A stretch of 64,000 bases of DNA from Rhizobium subbaraonis (lineage in GTDB: Bacteria; Pseudomonadota; Alphaproteobacteria; Rhizobiales; Rhizobiaceae). Both the position numbers and the translations under genes were made by a program. The stretch lies in contig NZ_OBQD01000002.1 in NCBI RefSeq assembly GCF_900220975.1, forward strand, positions 1 through 64,000, in the 5' to 3' direction. Each line of letters begins with the position of its first letter. Positions within the stretch are counted from its first letter, which is position 1. The notes beneath the pieces are model-generated. The model saw nothing but the letters and a program-made list of their open reading frames with translations. It was not told where the DNA came from and ran no database searches. This document shows positions 1-9,400 of the stretch, in pieces.

Positions 1-833
1 CAAAGCCTAGGTTCCCCCAGAGCCTTGAGCTCGACAAATTGATTGGCTCTCCATCCGCGGACTTCATCAGGGCCAGTGGCTACAATGCCACGATAAAAGG
101 CCGGACACATGACTGAACCTGACCGATCCCATCGATACAGAGTCTTGCATTCCACGGGCCGTCCACACATAACGGGAACCGACCATTGGTCGCCCTCCCA
201 GTCATAGGTCGACTCGGTGTTCAGAGTGAAGGTCCAGGCATCTGGGGTGGTGTAGGAGAGAAACGGCTGAAGGAAGGTCGAATTGACGTCGACCCGATCG
301 TCCTCGCCGGCGAACGACCAGATGTGGTTTGCAAGCATCCCGTAGGACCATGGCCCTTGCTGCTTCAGCGCCACTCCCGTCGGGCCGGCACCCCATTTGC
401 CGCTGCCGGTCAGCTCGTCGGTCGCGGTGGGGATGAGGAATACCGGCCCGAGGCCCCATATCAGACCGCCTGGCCCAGGTTGCTTGGGGGAAAAGAAAAG
501 GCTCTGGGTGATATCGCCAAGGCCGAACTGATGACCGGACGGACCAGCGATGTCGTCCTGCCAGATCACCGGCATGATCGTGCGCGAAATGACATTCCAG
601 TCCTCGTTGATAGAGATCGGCACGACGGGCTGGATGTTAAGCGTTTCGCGGTGGCCGTCCTCTGGGCCGAAACCGCGATCGTAATTGAACTGGAACGGCA
701 CGCTGATCATCGATGCGATGGGATTGGCGAGCTTTTTTGCCAGATCCGCGCTGCTTTCCTGCGCCACCGCCGTGCCACAGGCTATCGCCCATGCAAACAA
801 CGCCGCGCCCGCCACATCTGTTCTCACTACCAT
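1..833 (-). CDS. Outer-membrane beta-barrel (neuromedin-U/transporter-like) protein, C-terminus replaced, runs off left edge
   Basis: An open frame starts at an ATG (complement of 831-833) and stays open to base 1, 277 codons. A short hydrophobic leader ending in an ALA-type site (VAQE) is followed by segments typical of the proteobacterial family annotated as neuromedin U or transporter: LNIQPVVPISINEDWN, IMPVIWQDD, FGLGDI, SLFFSPK, GPVFLIPTATDELTG, KWGAGPT, HIWSFAGEDDR and a final WSVPV. The family normally continues with about 60 residues of barrel ending in an aromatic residue. Here the sequence after WSVPV (near base 170) no longer resembles it (CGRPVECKTLYRWDRSG and onward). This is probably a gene cut by a rearrangement or insertion whose other end lies outside the window. 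The family's function is not well defined. Confidence 0.6.
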   Translation of the reverse strand, partial: MVVRTDVAGAALFAWAIACGTAVAQESSADLAKKLANPIASMISVPFQFNYDRGFGPEDGHRETLNIQPVVPISINEDWNVISRTIMPVIWQDDIAGPSGHQFGLGDITQSLFFSPKQPGPGGLIWGLGPVFLIPTATDELTGSGKWGAGPTGVALKQQGPWSYGMLANHIWSFAGEDDRVDVNSTFLQPFLSYTTPDAWTFTLNTESTYDWEGDQWSVPVMCGRPVECKTLYRWDRSGSVMCPAFYRGIVATGPDEVRGWRANQFVELKALGEPRL

Positions 834-943
834 GCCGGTCTCCCCCGAAGCACACGTGCGAATCAGCCGAGGTAGAGCGTGCCTTCAACTGTGCAGACTG
901 GCAAGGGCATCGTGAGAGCGGAGGTGATGGACGCCGGCGTGGT

Positions 944-1954
944 TCAGTGACCGCCGAAGAGGCCGACCATCCAGTAGGTGAGGGCGGATACGACGGCTGC
1001 AGCCGGCAGGGTGACGAACCAGGCGACGACGATGTTTCCGGCAAGGCCCCAGCGCACGGCGGAGACCCGGCGTGCAGCACCGACGCCGATGATCGCGCCG
1101 GTGATCGTGTGCGTCGTCGAAACGGGAATACCGAGCCAGGTGGCGGCGAAGAGAGTGATGGCGCCGCCGGTCTCGGCGCAGAAGCCCTGCATCGGGTTGA
1201 GCTTGGTGATCTTCGACCCCATGGTGTGGACGATGCGCCAGCCCCCGAACAGCGTGCCGAGCGCAATCGCGGCCTGGCAGGTAATCACGACCCAGAAGGG
1301 GACATAGAATTCCGATCCCAGATGGCCTTGCGAATATAGCAGGACCGCAATGATCCCCATCGTCTTCTGCGCGTCGTTGCCGCCGTGCCCGAGCGAATAG
1401 AGCGAGGCGGAAATGAACTGCAGCCCACGGAAGCTATTGTCGACCGCAAACGGCGTCTGGCGCACACAGACCCAGGAGACGAGCAGCACAAGCATCAGCG
1501 CCAGGAGGAAACCGATGGCAGGCGACATGAAGATCGCGCCGACCGTCTTCAGCACACCGGACAGGACGATGGCGTCGAAGCCGCTTCTGGCAAGTCCCGC
1601 GCCGACGAGCCCGCCGATCAGCGCATGCGAGGAACTGGACGGAATCCCGAACAGCCAGGTGACGACGTTCCAGATGATCGCGCCGATCAGGGCCGAGAAG
1701 ATAACGGCAGGGGAGACGATCGCGGGATCGATGATCCCCCGGCCGATCGTCTCTGCGACATGCAGGCCGAAGAACAGAAAGGCGATGAAATTGAAGAATG
1801 CGGCCCACATCACCGCATATTGCGGCCGCAGTACCCGGGTGGAGACGATCGTGGCGATCGAGTTCGCCGCGTCATGCAACCCGTTCAGGAAGTCAAACAG
1901 CAGGGCGATGCCGATGAGCGCCACCAGCAGAGGCAGGGCGAGGGTGGCGTCCAT
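944..1954 (-). CDS. pit: PiT-family inorganic phosphate transporter
   Basis: 336 residues, almost entirely membrane segments. It carries the duplicated PiT signatures: GLHDAANSIAT near residue 26, GIPSSSSHALIGG near 105 and GIPVSTTHTITGAIIG near 275. PiT proteins are low-affinity, proton- or cation-coupled symporters of phosphate, often as neutral metal-phosphate complexes, in the inner membrane. The start ATG overlaps the stop of the upstream DUF47 gene by one base, so the two are translationally coupled. This is the orfA-pit arrangement known from Sinorhizobium meliloti, where the low-affinity system is switched off under phosphate starvation. Confidence 0.95.
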   Translation of the reverse strand: MDATLALPLLVALIGIALLFDFLNGLHDAANSIATIVSTRVLRPQYAVMWAAFFNFIAFLFFGLHVAETIGRGIIDPAIVSPAVIFSALIGAIIWNVVTWLFGIPSSSSHALIGGLVGAGLARSGFDAIVLSGVLKTVGAIFMSPAIGFLLALMLVLLVSWVCVRQTPFAVDNSFRGLQFISASLYSLGHGGNDAQKTMGIIAVLLYSQGHLGSEFYVPFWVVITCQAAIALGTLFGGWRIVHTMGSKITKLNPMQGFCAETGGAITLFAATWLGIPVSTTHTITGAIIGVGAARRVSAVRWGLAGNIVVAWFVTLPAAAVVSALTYWMVGLFGGH

Positions 1955-2598
1955 CAGACGTTCTCGATCACTATGCCGCTGATTTCATTGGCCACGTCTT
2001 CGAAACGGTCCACGACTTTTTCCAGCTCGCCGTAGAGCTCGCTGCCGATCATGTAGGCCATCGGGCTGGACGCGCCATGGCGCTGGAACAGGCCCTTCAG
2101 ACCTTTTTCGTGCAGTTCGTCGGCCCGTCCCTCAATACGCATCACCTCTTCGGCAATCGCATTGAGGCGCGGCGCATTCGTGCCTATCTTGTTGAGCTGA
2201 GGTATCGCTTCGCTGACCAGGTGGGCTGCCTTGACGATGATCGCGCCCATCTCCTGCATGCCGGGATCGAAGCTCTTCTGCTCGAACAGCCGGATGGTCT
2301 TGACGGTCTTGTGCATCATGTCGATGGCATCGTCGAGCGACTGGATGAGGTCCTTGATGTCGCCGCGGTCAAAGGGCGTGATGAAGCTCTTGCGAACGGC
2401 CAGCAGCACTTCGGCGGTGATGTGGTCGGCCTTGTCCTCAAGTTCGACGATGCGGTCGCAGTGCTTCTCTAAGTCAGGACCTCCGGCGAGAACCTTCTCC
2501 AGCGCCTCCGCCGCGCCGACCACCGTTTTCGCATGCGCGTCGAACATATCGAAGAACCGGTCTTCCCGGGGCATCAAGGCGCGAAACCAACTCAGCAC
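1954..2598 (-). CDS. DUF47/PhoU-like phosphate transport accessory protein
   Basis: About 214 residues, starting at a GTG read as MLSWFRALMPRED, the usual start of this family. An in-frame ATG 15 bases upstream at 2613 is possible but lies only three bases from the PHO box. The protein is all-helical and PhoU-like, with acidic and His-rich heptads that could bind metal. It is the partner normally encoded directly before PiT genes and is thought to modulate the transporter. It is cotranscribed with pit, which it overlaps by one base. Confidence 0.92.
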   Translation of the reverse strand: MLSWFRALMPREDRFFDMFDAHAKTVVGAAEALEKVLAGGPDLEKHCDRIVELEDKADHITAEVLLAVRKSFITPFDRGDIKDLIQSLDDAIDMMHKTVKTIRLFEQKSFDPGMQEMGAIIVKAAHLVSEAIPQLNKIGTNAPRLNAIAEEVMRIEGRADELHEKGLKGLFQRHGASSPMAYMIGSELYGELEKVVDRFEDVANEISGIVIENV

Positions 2599-2615
2599 GT
2601 GGCATTTTCCCATCT

Positions 2616-2633
2616 ATGACAGTTTTGTGACAG
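2616..2633 (-). promoter_or_regulatory. PHO box (PhoB-binding site) just upstream of DUF47-pit
   Basis: Read on the minus strand this is CTGTCACAAAACTGTCAT, two CTGTCA half-sites in direct repeat 11 bases apart, very close to the PHO consensus. It ends 18 bases before the GTG start, so it overlaps the leader or ribosome-binding region rather than the -35 position. That placement suits repression by phosphorylated PhoB, as reported for orfA-pit in S. meliloti. Confidence 0.8.
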
Positions 2634-2713
2634 CGCCTTAACGGAATGCGGTCGCCATGAAAAGACGCGAAATGCCGGAAATCGGCTTCCTCCGCGGCAT
2701 CCACCGTCTCAAT

Positions 2714-2920
2714 TCACCGCCATTTTGCGTTTCGGGTCATTGCCTGCGGTCTTGGGCGTGCGCTGTTCGAGACCATTCTCATGCATGATCGCACTGGCTG
2801 CATCGTCGAGCGATCCCGCTGCAGAGCGCGCGCGATCTCGGCCTGGCTGAACTTCTTCTCATGCATGCGCGCAACGATGCGGCGTTCGTTAAAACTCAAC
2901 TGCGCAAAGGAGCGGGCCAT
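2714..2920 (-). pseudogene. IS30-family transposase N-terminal remnant
   Basis: The first 40 codons read LSFNERRIVARMHEKKFSQ then AEIARALQRDRSTM, the IS30-type helix-turn-helix that normally continues with ISREL. After STM the frame is lost and the 68-codon frame ends. No catalytic DDE region follows and I see no terminal repeats. It is a decayed IS fragment, not a functional gene. Confidence 0.6.
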
Positions 2921-3216
2921 TCCATCCTCCTGAAACCATGGCCATTATTGTCCTCGTTGCATTTGAAAATGGAACCTGCCCTGGCTACATGTAAACTTGC
3001 ATAAGGTAAATTATGGAACCCGCAGGTCACTCGGCGCGTGCTGCTGCAAAAAAGAGCATCGCCTCGGCGAGCCAGCGCGACAGCACGTGGAGGCAGCCGT
3101 TGATGCCATTGACATTTGTAGGTGGCGAGTTTCACCGGCCGGCAGCGCTTGCGTCAGTCGCAAGCGTAGCGCCGGTCGTTTCACCTTTTTCATTGTCCCC
3201 AAAACTCTTACGCTGC
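2921..3216. other. Gene-free stretch with two palindromes
   Basis: No credible gene. It holds an AT-rich palindrome at 3000-3015 (CATAA, six bases, TTATG), set in a sequence that partly resembles a Xer/dif-type recombination core. It also holds a perfect 8-bp inverted repeat (CGCTTGCG, five-base loop, CGCAAGCG) at 3146-3166. The second lies just beyond the end of the LysR gene and may act as its transcript end, though no T-run follows. Confidence 0.4.
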
Positions 3217-4122
3217 TCATTTGTCGATATCGCGCATCAAACCAACGAGCCAGTTCACGAACACACGCACCTTGTTGCTGAGATGCCGGGTTTGGGGATA
3301 GACCACGTACAGCGGTAACGGTTCGTGCTGCCACATGGGAAGAACGCGGATCAGGCGTCCGTCGGCAAGGGCTTCACGGGCCATGAATAACGGCAACTGC
3401 GCAACGCCGAGCCCTGTCAGAGCGGCTGTGAGATAAGAGCGGGCATCGTTGGCGGAAATCACATAGTTGGGAACGATATCCCGGGTCTCGCCGTCTCGCG
3501 AAAACTCCATGGGCAGGATGCGGCCCGCCTGCGCCTGCAGGTAGCCGACGGCAAAGTGGTGCCCTTCGGCCATCTCCTCCGGCATGGTCGGCATGCCCAT
3601 TTTCTCGAGGTAGACGGGGGAGGCACAGGTGACCATGGCGATTTCAGAAATCTTGCGCGCGATCAACGATTGGTCGGTCGGCGTGCCTGCGCGCAGCGCG
3701 CAATCGACGTTCTCCGCCATGTAGTCCACGAGACGGTCACCGACGCCGAGATCGATCTGGATCTGCGGGTGCCGCGAATGGAAGTCGCAGAGGGAGGGGA
3801 TGACGACAAGGTCGGCGAAGGCGCCAGCCATTTCGACCCGCAGCCGCCCGGAGGGCTGAGCCTGAGAATTCGAGAGGCTACCATCGAGTTCGTCAATTTC
3901 GGAGATGATCTGGCTGGCACGTTCATAGTAGAGTGCCCCATCGGTCGTCACCATCACACGGCGGGTCGTCCGGTTGAGGAGTGTCGTGCGCAGGTGCGCC
4001 TCCAATCCCTGGATAAGATTGGTAACGGTAGTCTTGGGCATATTCAGGGCGATCGCCGCACGGGAAAAATTGCCGGTTTCCACCACGCGTACGAAAACCC
4101 GCATCGCTGAAAGCTGGTCCAT
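3217..4122 (-). CDS. LysR-family transcriptional regulator
   Basis: 302 residues from ATG 4122 (MDQLSAMRVFVRVVETGNFS), preceded by AAAGGGG seven bases upstream. A longer frame to 4191 has no ribosome-binding site. Residues 1-60 form the LysR winged helix (FSRAAIALNMPKTTVTNLI, then LRTTLLNRTTR) and the rest is the periplasmic-binding-like effector domain. It diverges from the hydrolase-like gene and RND efflux genes. A LysR regulator beside MexEF-like genes recalls MexT and MexEF-OprN, so control of the adjacent pump is the simplest reading. The inducer cannot be read from the sequence. Confidence 0.9.
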   Translation of the reverse strand: MDQLSAMRVFVRVVETGNFSRAAIALNMPKTTVTNLIQGLEAHLRTTLLNRTTRRVMVTTDGALYYERASQIISEIDELDGSLSNSQAQPSGRLRVEMAGAFADLVVIPSLCDFHSRHPQIQIDLGVGDRLVDYMAENVDCALRAGTPTDQSLIARKISEIAMVTCASPVYLEKMGMPTMPEEMAEGHHFAVGYLQAQAGRILPMEFSRDGETRDIVPNYVISANDARSYLTAALTGLGVAQLPLFMAREALADGRLIRVLPMWQHEPLPLYVVYPQTRHLSNKVRVFVNWLVGLMRDIDK

Positions 4123-4162
4123 AAGCACCCCTTTTGTGTTGCGACGCAGTATTATTCGGAAT

Positions 4163-4218
4163 TTGGAATAGTGATACCCAATTTCCAGCACTTATCCAAT
4201 TGGCTTGGAATAATGATA
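4163..4218 (+). promoter_or_regulatory. Divergent promoter with a 14-bp direct repeat, candidate LysR operator
   Basis: TTGGAATAGTGATA at 4163-4176 recurs as TTGGAATAATGATA at 4205-4218, 13 of 14 bases identical and exactly 42 bases apart, about four helical turns. Both lie in the 162-base region between the LysR start (4122) and the preferred hydrolase start (4285). A face-aligned repeat here suits tetrameric LysR binding. The second copy overlaps an alternative ATG at 4213. Confidence 0.45.
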
Positions 4219-4284
4219 TCTAAAACAAGTGAAAGCGTGCACCCATCCATTTCGGACAGTGTGTTGCATGCGAAAGGCCAGGCA

Positions 4285-5103
4285 ATGGGCAGCGAATGGA
4301 AAGAGACGGAAGTGGATGGCGCCAACAGGCGCACCATGCCCTTCCGGATCTATGATGGCTCGAACGAGAGCAAGAAAGCGCCGGTCGTTCTTTATTTTGG
4401 CGGCGGCGCCTTTCTCGACAAGGGCCGGGACGAAGAAAGCCCGATCGCAAGGGCTTTTGCGAACTCCGGTGCTGTCGTCATCGAGGCGGACTATGCCGGG
4501 CCTTCGGAAAATGTCTTTCCGAAGGCTCTTGAATTCGCCTTTGCCGCACTGCGTTGCCTGAGCGCAAAACGCAAGGTCTATGGCGGCCGCCGGTCGCTGC
4601 TGCTTGTTGCCGGCGAAGAGGCCGGCGGCAATGTGGCGGCGGGCGTGGCCCTCAAGGCACGCGATCAGATGCCGAACGAGATCGACGGGCAGATCCTGCT
4701 CTCGCCGCTCATCGACCCGCTGATGGCGACGGTTTCCTTCCGCGAAGCGCAGGAGACCGGCATGCGTGACCGCTGGACGGAAGGCTGGAGCCATTATCTC
4801 GGCTCCGGCGGGGGATATTGCCATCCCTATGCCGCGCCCAGCCATTGTTCGCGACTGTCAGGTGTGGCTCCCGCACTGATCCTGACATCGCAGGACGACC
4901 CGCTGCGCGACGAGGCTGCCGACTATGCGGCGCGTCTGACAGCGGCGGGGGTGAAGGTTCGAAAACGCGTGCTTCCGGCCTGTCAGGGCTGGACGCAGAT
5001 ATACGATGCGGAGGCGACGGCGGGCTGCGTTCCACCGGCCGAACTGCGCACCGAATTTGAGAATTTTGTAGAGGGACTGGAAAACAGGACTTTCTGTTTT
5101 TGA
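4285..5103 (+). CDS. Alpha/beta-hydrolase fold protein with a degenerate catalytic site
   Basis: Start ATG 4285 is chosen because AAAGG lies just upstream; in-frame starts at 4213 (ATG) and 4171 (GTG) would lengthen it to 296 or 310 residues. The fold resembles the hormone-sensitive-lipase/acetyl-hydrolase group, but the landmarks are changed. HGGG is YFGGGAF, the nucleophile motif GDSAGG is GEEAGG (residues 110-115), and the late GxxHGF histidine region is CQGWTQIY. Only the DPLRDE acid segment is intact, so ordinary esterase activity is unlikely. It precedes the RND adaptor by 34 bases and is probably cotranscribed. It may be a ligand-binding or regulatory pseudoenzyme. Confidence 0.75.
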   Translation: MGSEWKETEVDGANRRTMPFRIYDGSNESKKAPVVLYFGGGAFLDKGRDEESPIARAFANSGAVVIEADYAGPSENVFPKALEFAFAALRCLSAKRKVYGGRRSLLLVAGEEAGGNVAAGVALKARDQMPNEIDGQILLSPLIDPLMATVSFREAQETGMRDRWTEGWSHYLGSGGGYCHPYAAPSHCSRLSGVAPALILTSQDDPLRDEAADYAARLTAAGVKVRKRVLPACQGWTQIYDAEATAGCVPPAELRTEFENFVEGLENRTFCF

Positions 5104-5137
5104 GAAAGGGTCCGGCTTAGGACCGAAGGAGATACCG

Positions 5138-6331
5138 ATGTCGTCGAGCAAGAGACGCTGGGCCCTGTGGGGCGCCGGCCTGGGCGTTGCTGCGTCCATT
5201 TCAGCCGTAGCATTCCATTTCGATTATATCTCGGGGGTCAATGTGACGCCCGCTTCCGCCGCAACGCCGGCTGCAGAGGTTCCCGCCGTGCCGGTCACGG
5301 TGGCGGCTGTCGAGCCGCGCGATGTTTCCACCTGGCAGGATTTTTCCGGCCGGCTCGAAGCCATCGACCGCGTTGAAATCCGTTCGCGCGTCGCCGGTGA
5401 AATCCAGTCGGTTCACTTCCGCGAAGGCGCACTGGTCAAGGCCAACGACCTTCTGGTGAAGATCGATCCAGCGCCATATGAAGCCGCCGTCGCGCAGGCC
5501 GAGGGCCTGCTTGCGTCGGCCCGCTCGCGGCTGGAACTCGCCGATACCGAGCTTGCCCGCGGGGAAAAGCTGATCGCCAAGAACATCATCTCCGACAGCG
5601 ATTTCAGCCAGCGCCAGAGCACCCGCAACGAGGCCGTCGCCAATGTGAGGGCCGCCGAAGCGGCGCTGACCACGGCGAAGCTCAATCTCGGTTATACCGA
5701 AATCCGCGCGCCGATCGATGGCCGCGTCGGCAGGCTGGAGATCACCGAGGGCAATCTCGTCGCTGCCGGCTCCGGGACGACCCCGCTGACCACGCTGGTT
5801 TCCTCCGGTGAAATCTATGCGAGCTTCAACGCCAACGAGGAACTGATCGCCCGCACGCTGGCGCAGCTTCCCCAGGTCTCCGGCGCGCTGCCGGCTATCG
5901 AGCAGGTGCCGGTGCAGATCGGGACGCTGAGCGATGAGGGGACGCCGCTGAAGGGCAAGCTGCAGCTGATCGACAACGAGGTCGATACCGCAAGCGGCAC
6001 CATTCGCGTGCGCGCCGTCTTCGATAATCCAGGTAACCGCCTCATCCCCGGCCAGTTCGTGCGTATCCGCATGGGTGAGCCGAAGGCGGAAAAGCGCCTG
6101 ATGATCAGCGAACGCGCCCTCGGTACGGACCAGGACAAGAAGTTCGTCTTTGTCGTCGATGACAAGAACACGGTGAATTATCGCCAGGTTGAGCTCGGGG
6201 CCTCGGTCGACGGTCAGCGTATCGTCGAAAAAGGCCTGACGGCCGGCGACCGCATCGTCGTCAACGGCCTGCAGCGCGTTCGCCCCGGTGTCGTGGTCGA
6301 TCCGCAGACGGAAGTCGCTGCCGCCCAGTAA
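5138..6331 (+). CDS. RND efflux periplasmic adaptor (MexE-like)
   Basis: 397 residues with an N-terminal membrane anchor (about residues 9-30), a lipoyl half-motif (VEIRSRVAGEIQSVHFREGA), an alpha-hairpin rich in Ala and Glu (about 115-185), the second lipoyl half (IRAPIDGRVGR) and a beta-barrel plus membrane-proximal domain. This is the membrane-fusion subunit linking an inner-membrane RND pump to an outer-membrane channel. The domain order and the WQDFSGRLEAIDRVEIRSR region resemble the MexE/OqxA/BepF group. No TolC/OprM gene lies nearby, so the outer channel must be encoded elsewhere. Confidence 0.93.
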   Translation: MSSSKRRWALWGAGLGVAASISAVAFHFDYISGVNVTPASAATPAAEVPAVPVTVAAVEPRDVSTWQDFSGRLEAIDRVEIRSRVAGEIQSVHFREGALVKANDLLVKIDPAPYEAAVAQAEGLLASARSRLELADTELARGEKLIAKNIISDSDFSQRQSTRNEAVANVRAAEAALTTAKLNLGYTEIRAPIDGRVGRLEITEGNLVAAGSGTTPLTTLVSSGEIYASFNANEELIARTLAQLPQVSGALPAIEQVPVQIGTLSDEGTPLKGKLQLIDNEVDTASGTIRVRAVFDNPGNRLIPGQFVRIRMGEPKAEKRLMISERALGTDQDKKFVFVVDDKNTVNYRQVELGASVDGQRIVEKGLTAGDRIVVNGLQRVRPGVVVDPQTEVAAAQ

Positions 6332-6339
6332 TCGATATC

Positions 6340-6370
6340 GCCGGCGGGCTTTTCCGCCGGCCTCTTTTTC
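6340..6370 (+). terminator. Intrinsic terminator-like hairpin between adaptor and pump genes
   Basis: GCCGGCGG (6340-6347), a six-base loop, CCGCCGGC (6354-6361), then CTCTTTTT. The 8-bp GC stem and T-run form a canonical Rho-independent structure, inside the 124-base gap between adaptor and pump. It may attenuate pump expression relative to the adaptor. Confidence 0.7.
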
Positions 6371-6455
6371 CTGTCCATGAACCCGCGCTTTCGGCCTTAG
6401 GCCGCAGGCCAGGGACAGTTCGTCCCCACGTCAGCCCTTTGGAGAGGGTGCCGCC

Positions 6456-9400
6456 ATGAATATTTCACGATTCTTTGTCGACCGGCCGGTCTTTGCCGGT
6501 GTCCTGTCGCTGCTGATCGTCATCGCCGGCCTGATCGGCATGCGGTCGCTTCCGATTTCGGAATATCCCGAAGTCGTTCCGCCCTCCGTCGTGGTGCGGG
6601 CCCAGTATCCGGGCGCAAACCCGAAGGTCATCGCCGAGACGGTGGCAACGCCGCTCGAAGAGTCGATCAACGGCGTCGAGGACATGCTCTATATGTCCAG
6701 CCAGGCGACGGCGGACGGCGTGATGACGCTGACCGTCACCTTCGCTTTGGGCACTGACCCGGACAAGGCGCAGCAGCTGGTGCAGAACCGCGTCAGCCAG
6801 GCCGAGCCGCGCCTGCCGACGGAGGTGCGCACGCTGGGCGTGACCACCGTCAAGAGCTCTCCGGACCTGATGATGGTGATCCATCTGAGTTCGCCGGACG
6901 ACCGCTACGACATCACCTATCTGCGCAACTATGCCGTTCTCAACATCAAGGACCGGCTGGCGCGTATCGATGGTGTCGGCCAAGTACAGATCTTCGGCTC
7001 CGGCGATTATTCGATGCGCATCTGGATCGATCCGCAGAAGGCTGCCGAGCGGGGGCTTGCCGCCAGCGACGTCGTCGCCGCCATACGCCAGCAGAACGTT
7101 CAGGCCGCCGCCGGCGTGATCGGTGCTTCGCCGAGCGTCTCCGGCATCGACCTGCAGCTCTCCGTCAACGCGCAGGGCCGGCTTCAATCGCCGGAAGAGT
7201 TTGGCCGCATCATCGTGAAGAGCGGTGAGAACGGCGCGATCACCCGGCTGCACGACGTCGCCCGCATCGAGCTGGGCGCTGCCGATTACTCGCTGCGCTC
7301 GCTGCTCGACAACAAGGCGGCGGTCGCCATCCCGGTCTTCCAGGCGCCGGGCTCCAACGCCATCGAGATTTCCGATCAGGTGCAGGCGACCATGGATGAG
7401 CTGCAGCTCGCCATGCCGGAAGGCGTTCGCTACGACATCGTCTATGACACCACCCAGTTCGTGCGTGCCTCGATCGAAAAGGTCGTAGACACGCTGCTGG
7501 AAGCCGTTGCGCTCGTCGTTCTCGTCGTCATCCTGTTCCTGCAGACATGGCGCGCCTCGATCATTCCGCTGCTTGCCGTCCCGGTCTCGATCATCGGTAC
7601 CTTTGCGGTCATGTATGTGTTCGGCTTCTCGATCAACGCGCTCAGTCTCTTCGGACTGGTGCTAGCGATCGGTATCGTCGTCGACGACGCGATCGTCGTG
7701 GTGGAAAACGTCGAACGCAACATCGAAAACGGGCTGTCTCCGCGCGAGGCGACCTATCAGGCGATGCGGGAAGTGTCAGGCCCGATCATCGCGATCGCGC
7801 TGGTGCTGGTGGCGGTCTTCGTGCCGCTCGCCTTCATCAGCGGTCTTTCCGGCCAGTTCTACCGCCAGTTCGCACTCACCATCGCCATCTCGACGGTGAT
7901 CTCGGCGATCAACTCGCTCACCCTGTCTCCGGCTCTTTCGGCCCTTCTGCTGAAGGATCACAATGCGCCGAAGGACTGGCTGACGCGCTTCATGGATCGC
8001 GCCTTCGGCTGGTTCTTCCGCGGCTTCAACCGGTTCTTCGGTGCAAGTTCCAACGCCTACGGCCGCGGCGTCGGCAGGATCCTGTCGCGCAAGAGCCTTG
8101 TCATGCTGGTCTATCTGGTTCTGGCCGGCGGCACCTATCAGCTGTTCCAGGCGGTTCCCGGCGGCTTCGTGCCGGCGCAGGACAAGCAGTATCTGATCGG
8201 TTTCGCCCAGCTTCCGGATGCCGCAACCCTCGACCGCACCGAGGATGTCATCCAGCGCATGAGCGAGATCACGCTGGCGCAGCCCGGCGTCGAACACGCC
8301 ATCGCCTTCCCCGGCCTGTCGATCAACGGCTTCACCAACGGCTCGAACGCCGGCATCGTCTTCGTCGGTCTTGCGCCGTTCGAGGAGCGTACGACGCCGG
8401 AGCTTTCGGCAGGCGCCATCGCCATGCAGCTGAACCAGAAGTTCGGTGCCATCCAGGATGCCTTCATCGCCATGTTCCCGCCGCCGCCCGTCCAGGGCCT
8501 CGGCACGACCGGCGGGTTCAAGCTGCAGATCGAGGACAGGGCGGGTCTTGGCTATCAGGCGCTGGACGAAGCGACCAAGGGCTTCCTGGCGCAGGCGTAT
8601 CAGGCGCCGGAGCTGGCGGGCCTGTTCTCGAGCTTCCAGATCAACGTGCCCCAACTCTACGCCGACCTCGACCGCGAGAAGGCTGAACAGCTGGGTGTCT
8701 CGGTGACCGATGTCTTCGACACGCTGCAGATCTATCTGGGTTCGCTCTATGTCAACGACTTCAATGCCTTCGGTCGTACATACAGCGTGCGCGTCCAGGC
8801 GGATGCGAAGTTCCGGGCAAGGGCGGAGGATATCGGCACGTTGAAGGTTCGCTCGCAGACGGGCGAGATGATTCCTCTTTCGACGCTTCTGAAGGTCGAG
8901 GCAACGACGGGTCCGGAACGCACCACGCGCTACAACGGCTTCCTTGCCGCCGACATCAACGGCGGCCCGGCGCCGGGCTTCTCGTCGGGCCAGGCGCAGG
9001 CGGCGGTCGAGCGCATCGCGGCTGAAACCCTGCCCAAGGGCATCAGCTTCGAGTGGACGGACCTGACCTACCAGCAGATCCTTGCGGGTTCGTCCGGCTT
9101 CCTGGTCTTCCCGCTGGCGCTGCTCTTGGTCTATCTCGTGCTGGCTGCCCAGTATGAGAGCCTGACCCTGCCGCTTGCGATCATCATGATCGTGCCGATG
9201 GGTGTCTTTGCGGCGCTGACGGGCGTGTGGCTTACCGGGGGAGACAACAACATCTTCACCCAGATCGGCCTCATCGTCCTTGTGGGTCTTTCGGCGAAGA
9301 ACGCGATCCTGATCGTCGAATTCGCCCGCGAGCTGGAATTTGCCGGGCGCTCGCCGGTCCAGGCCGCGATCGAGGCAAGCCGCCTGCGCCTGCGCCCGAT

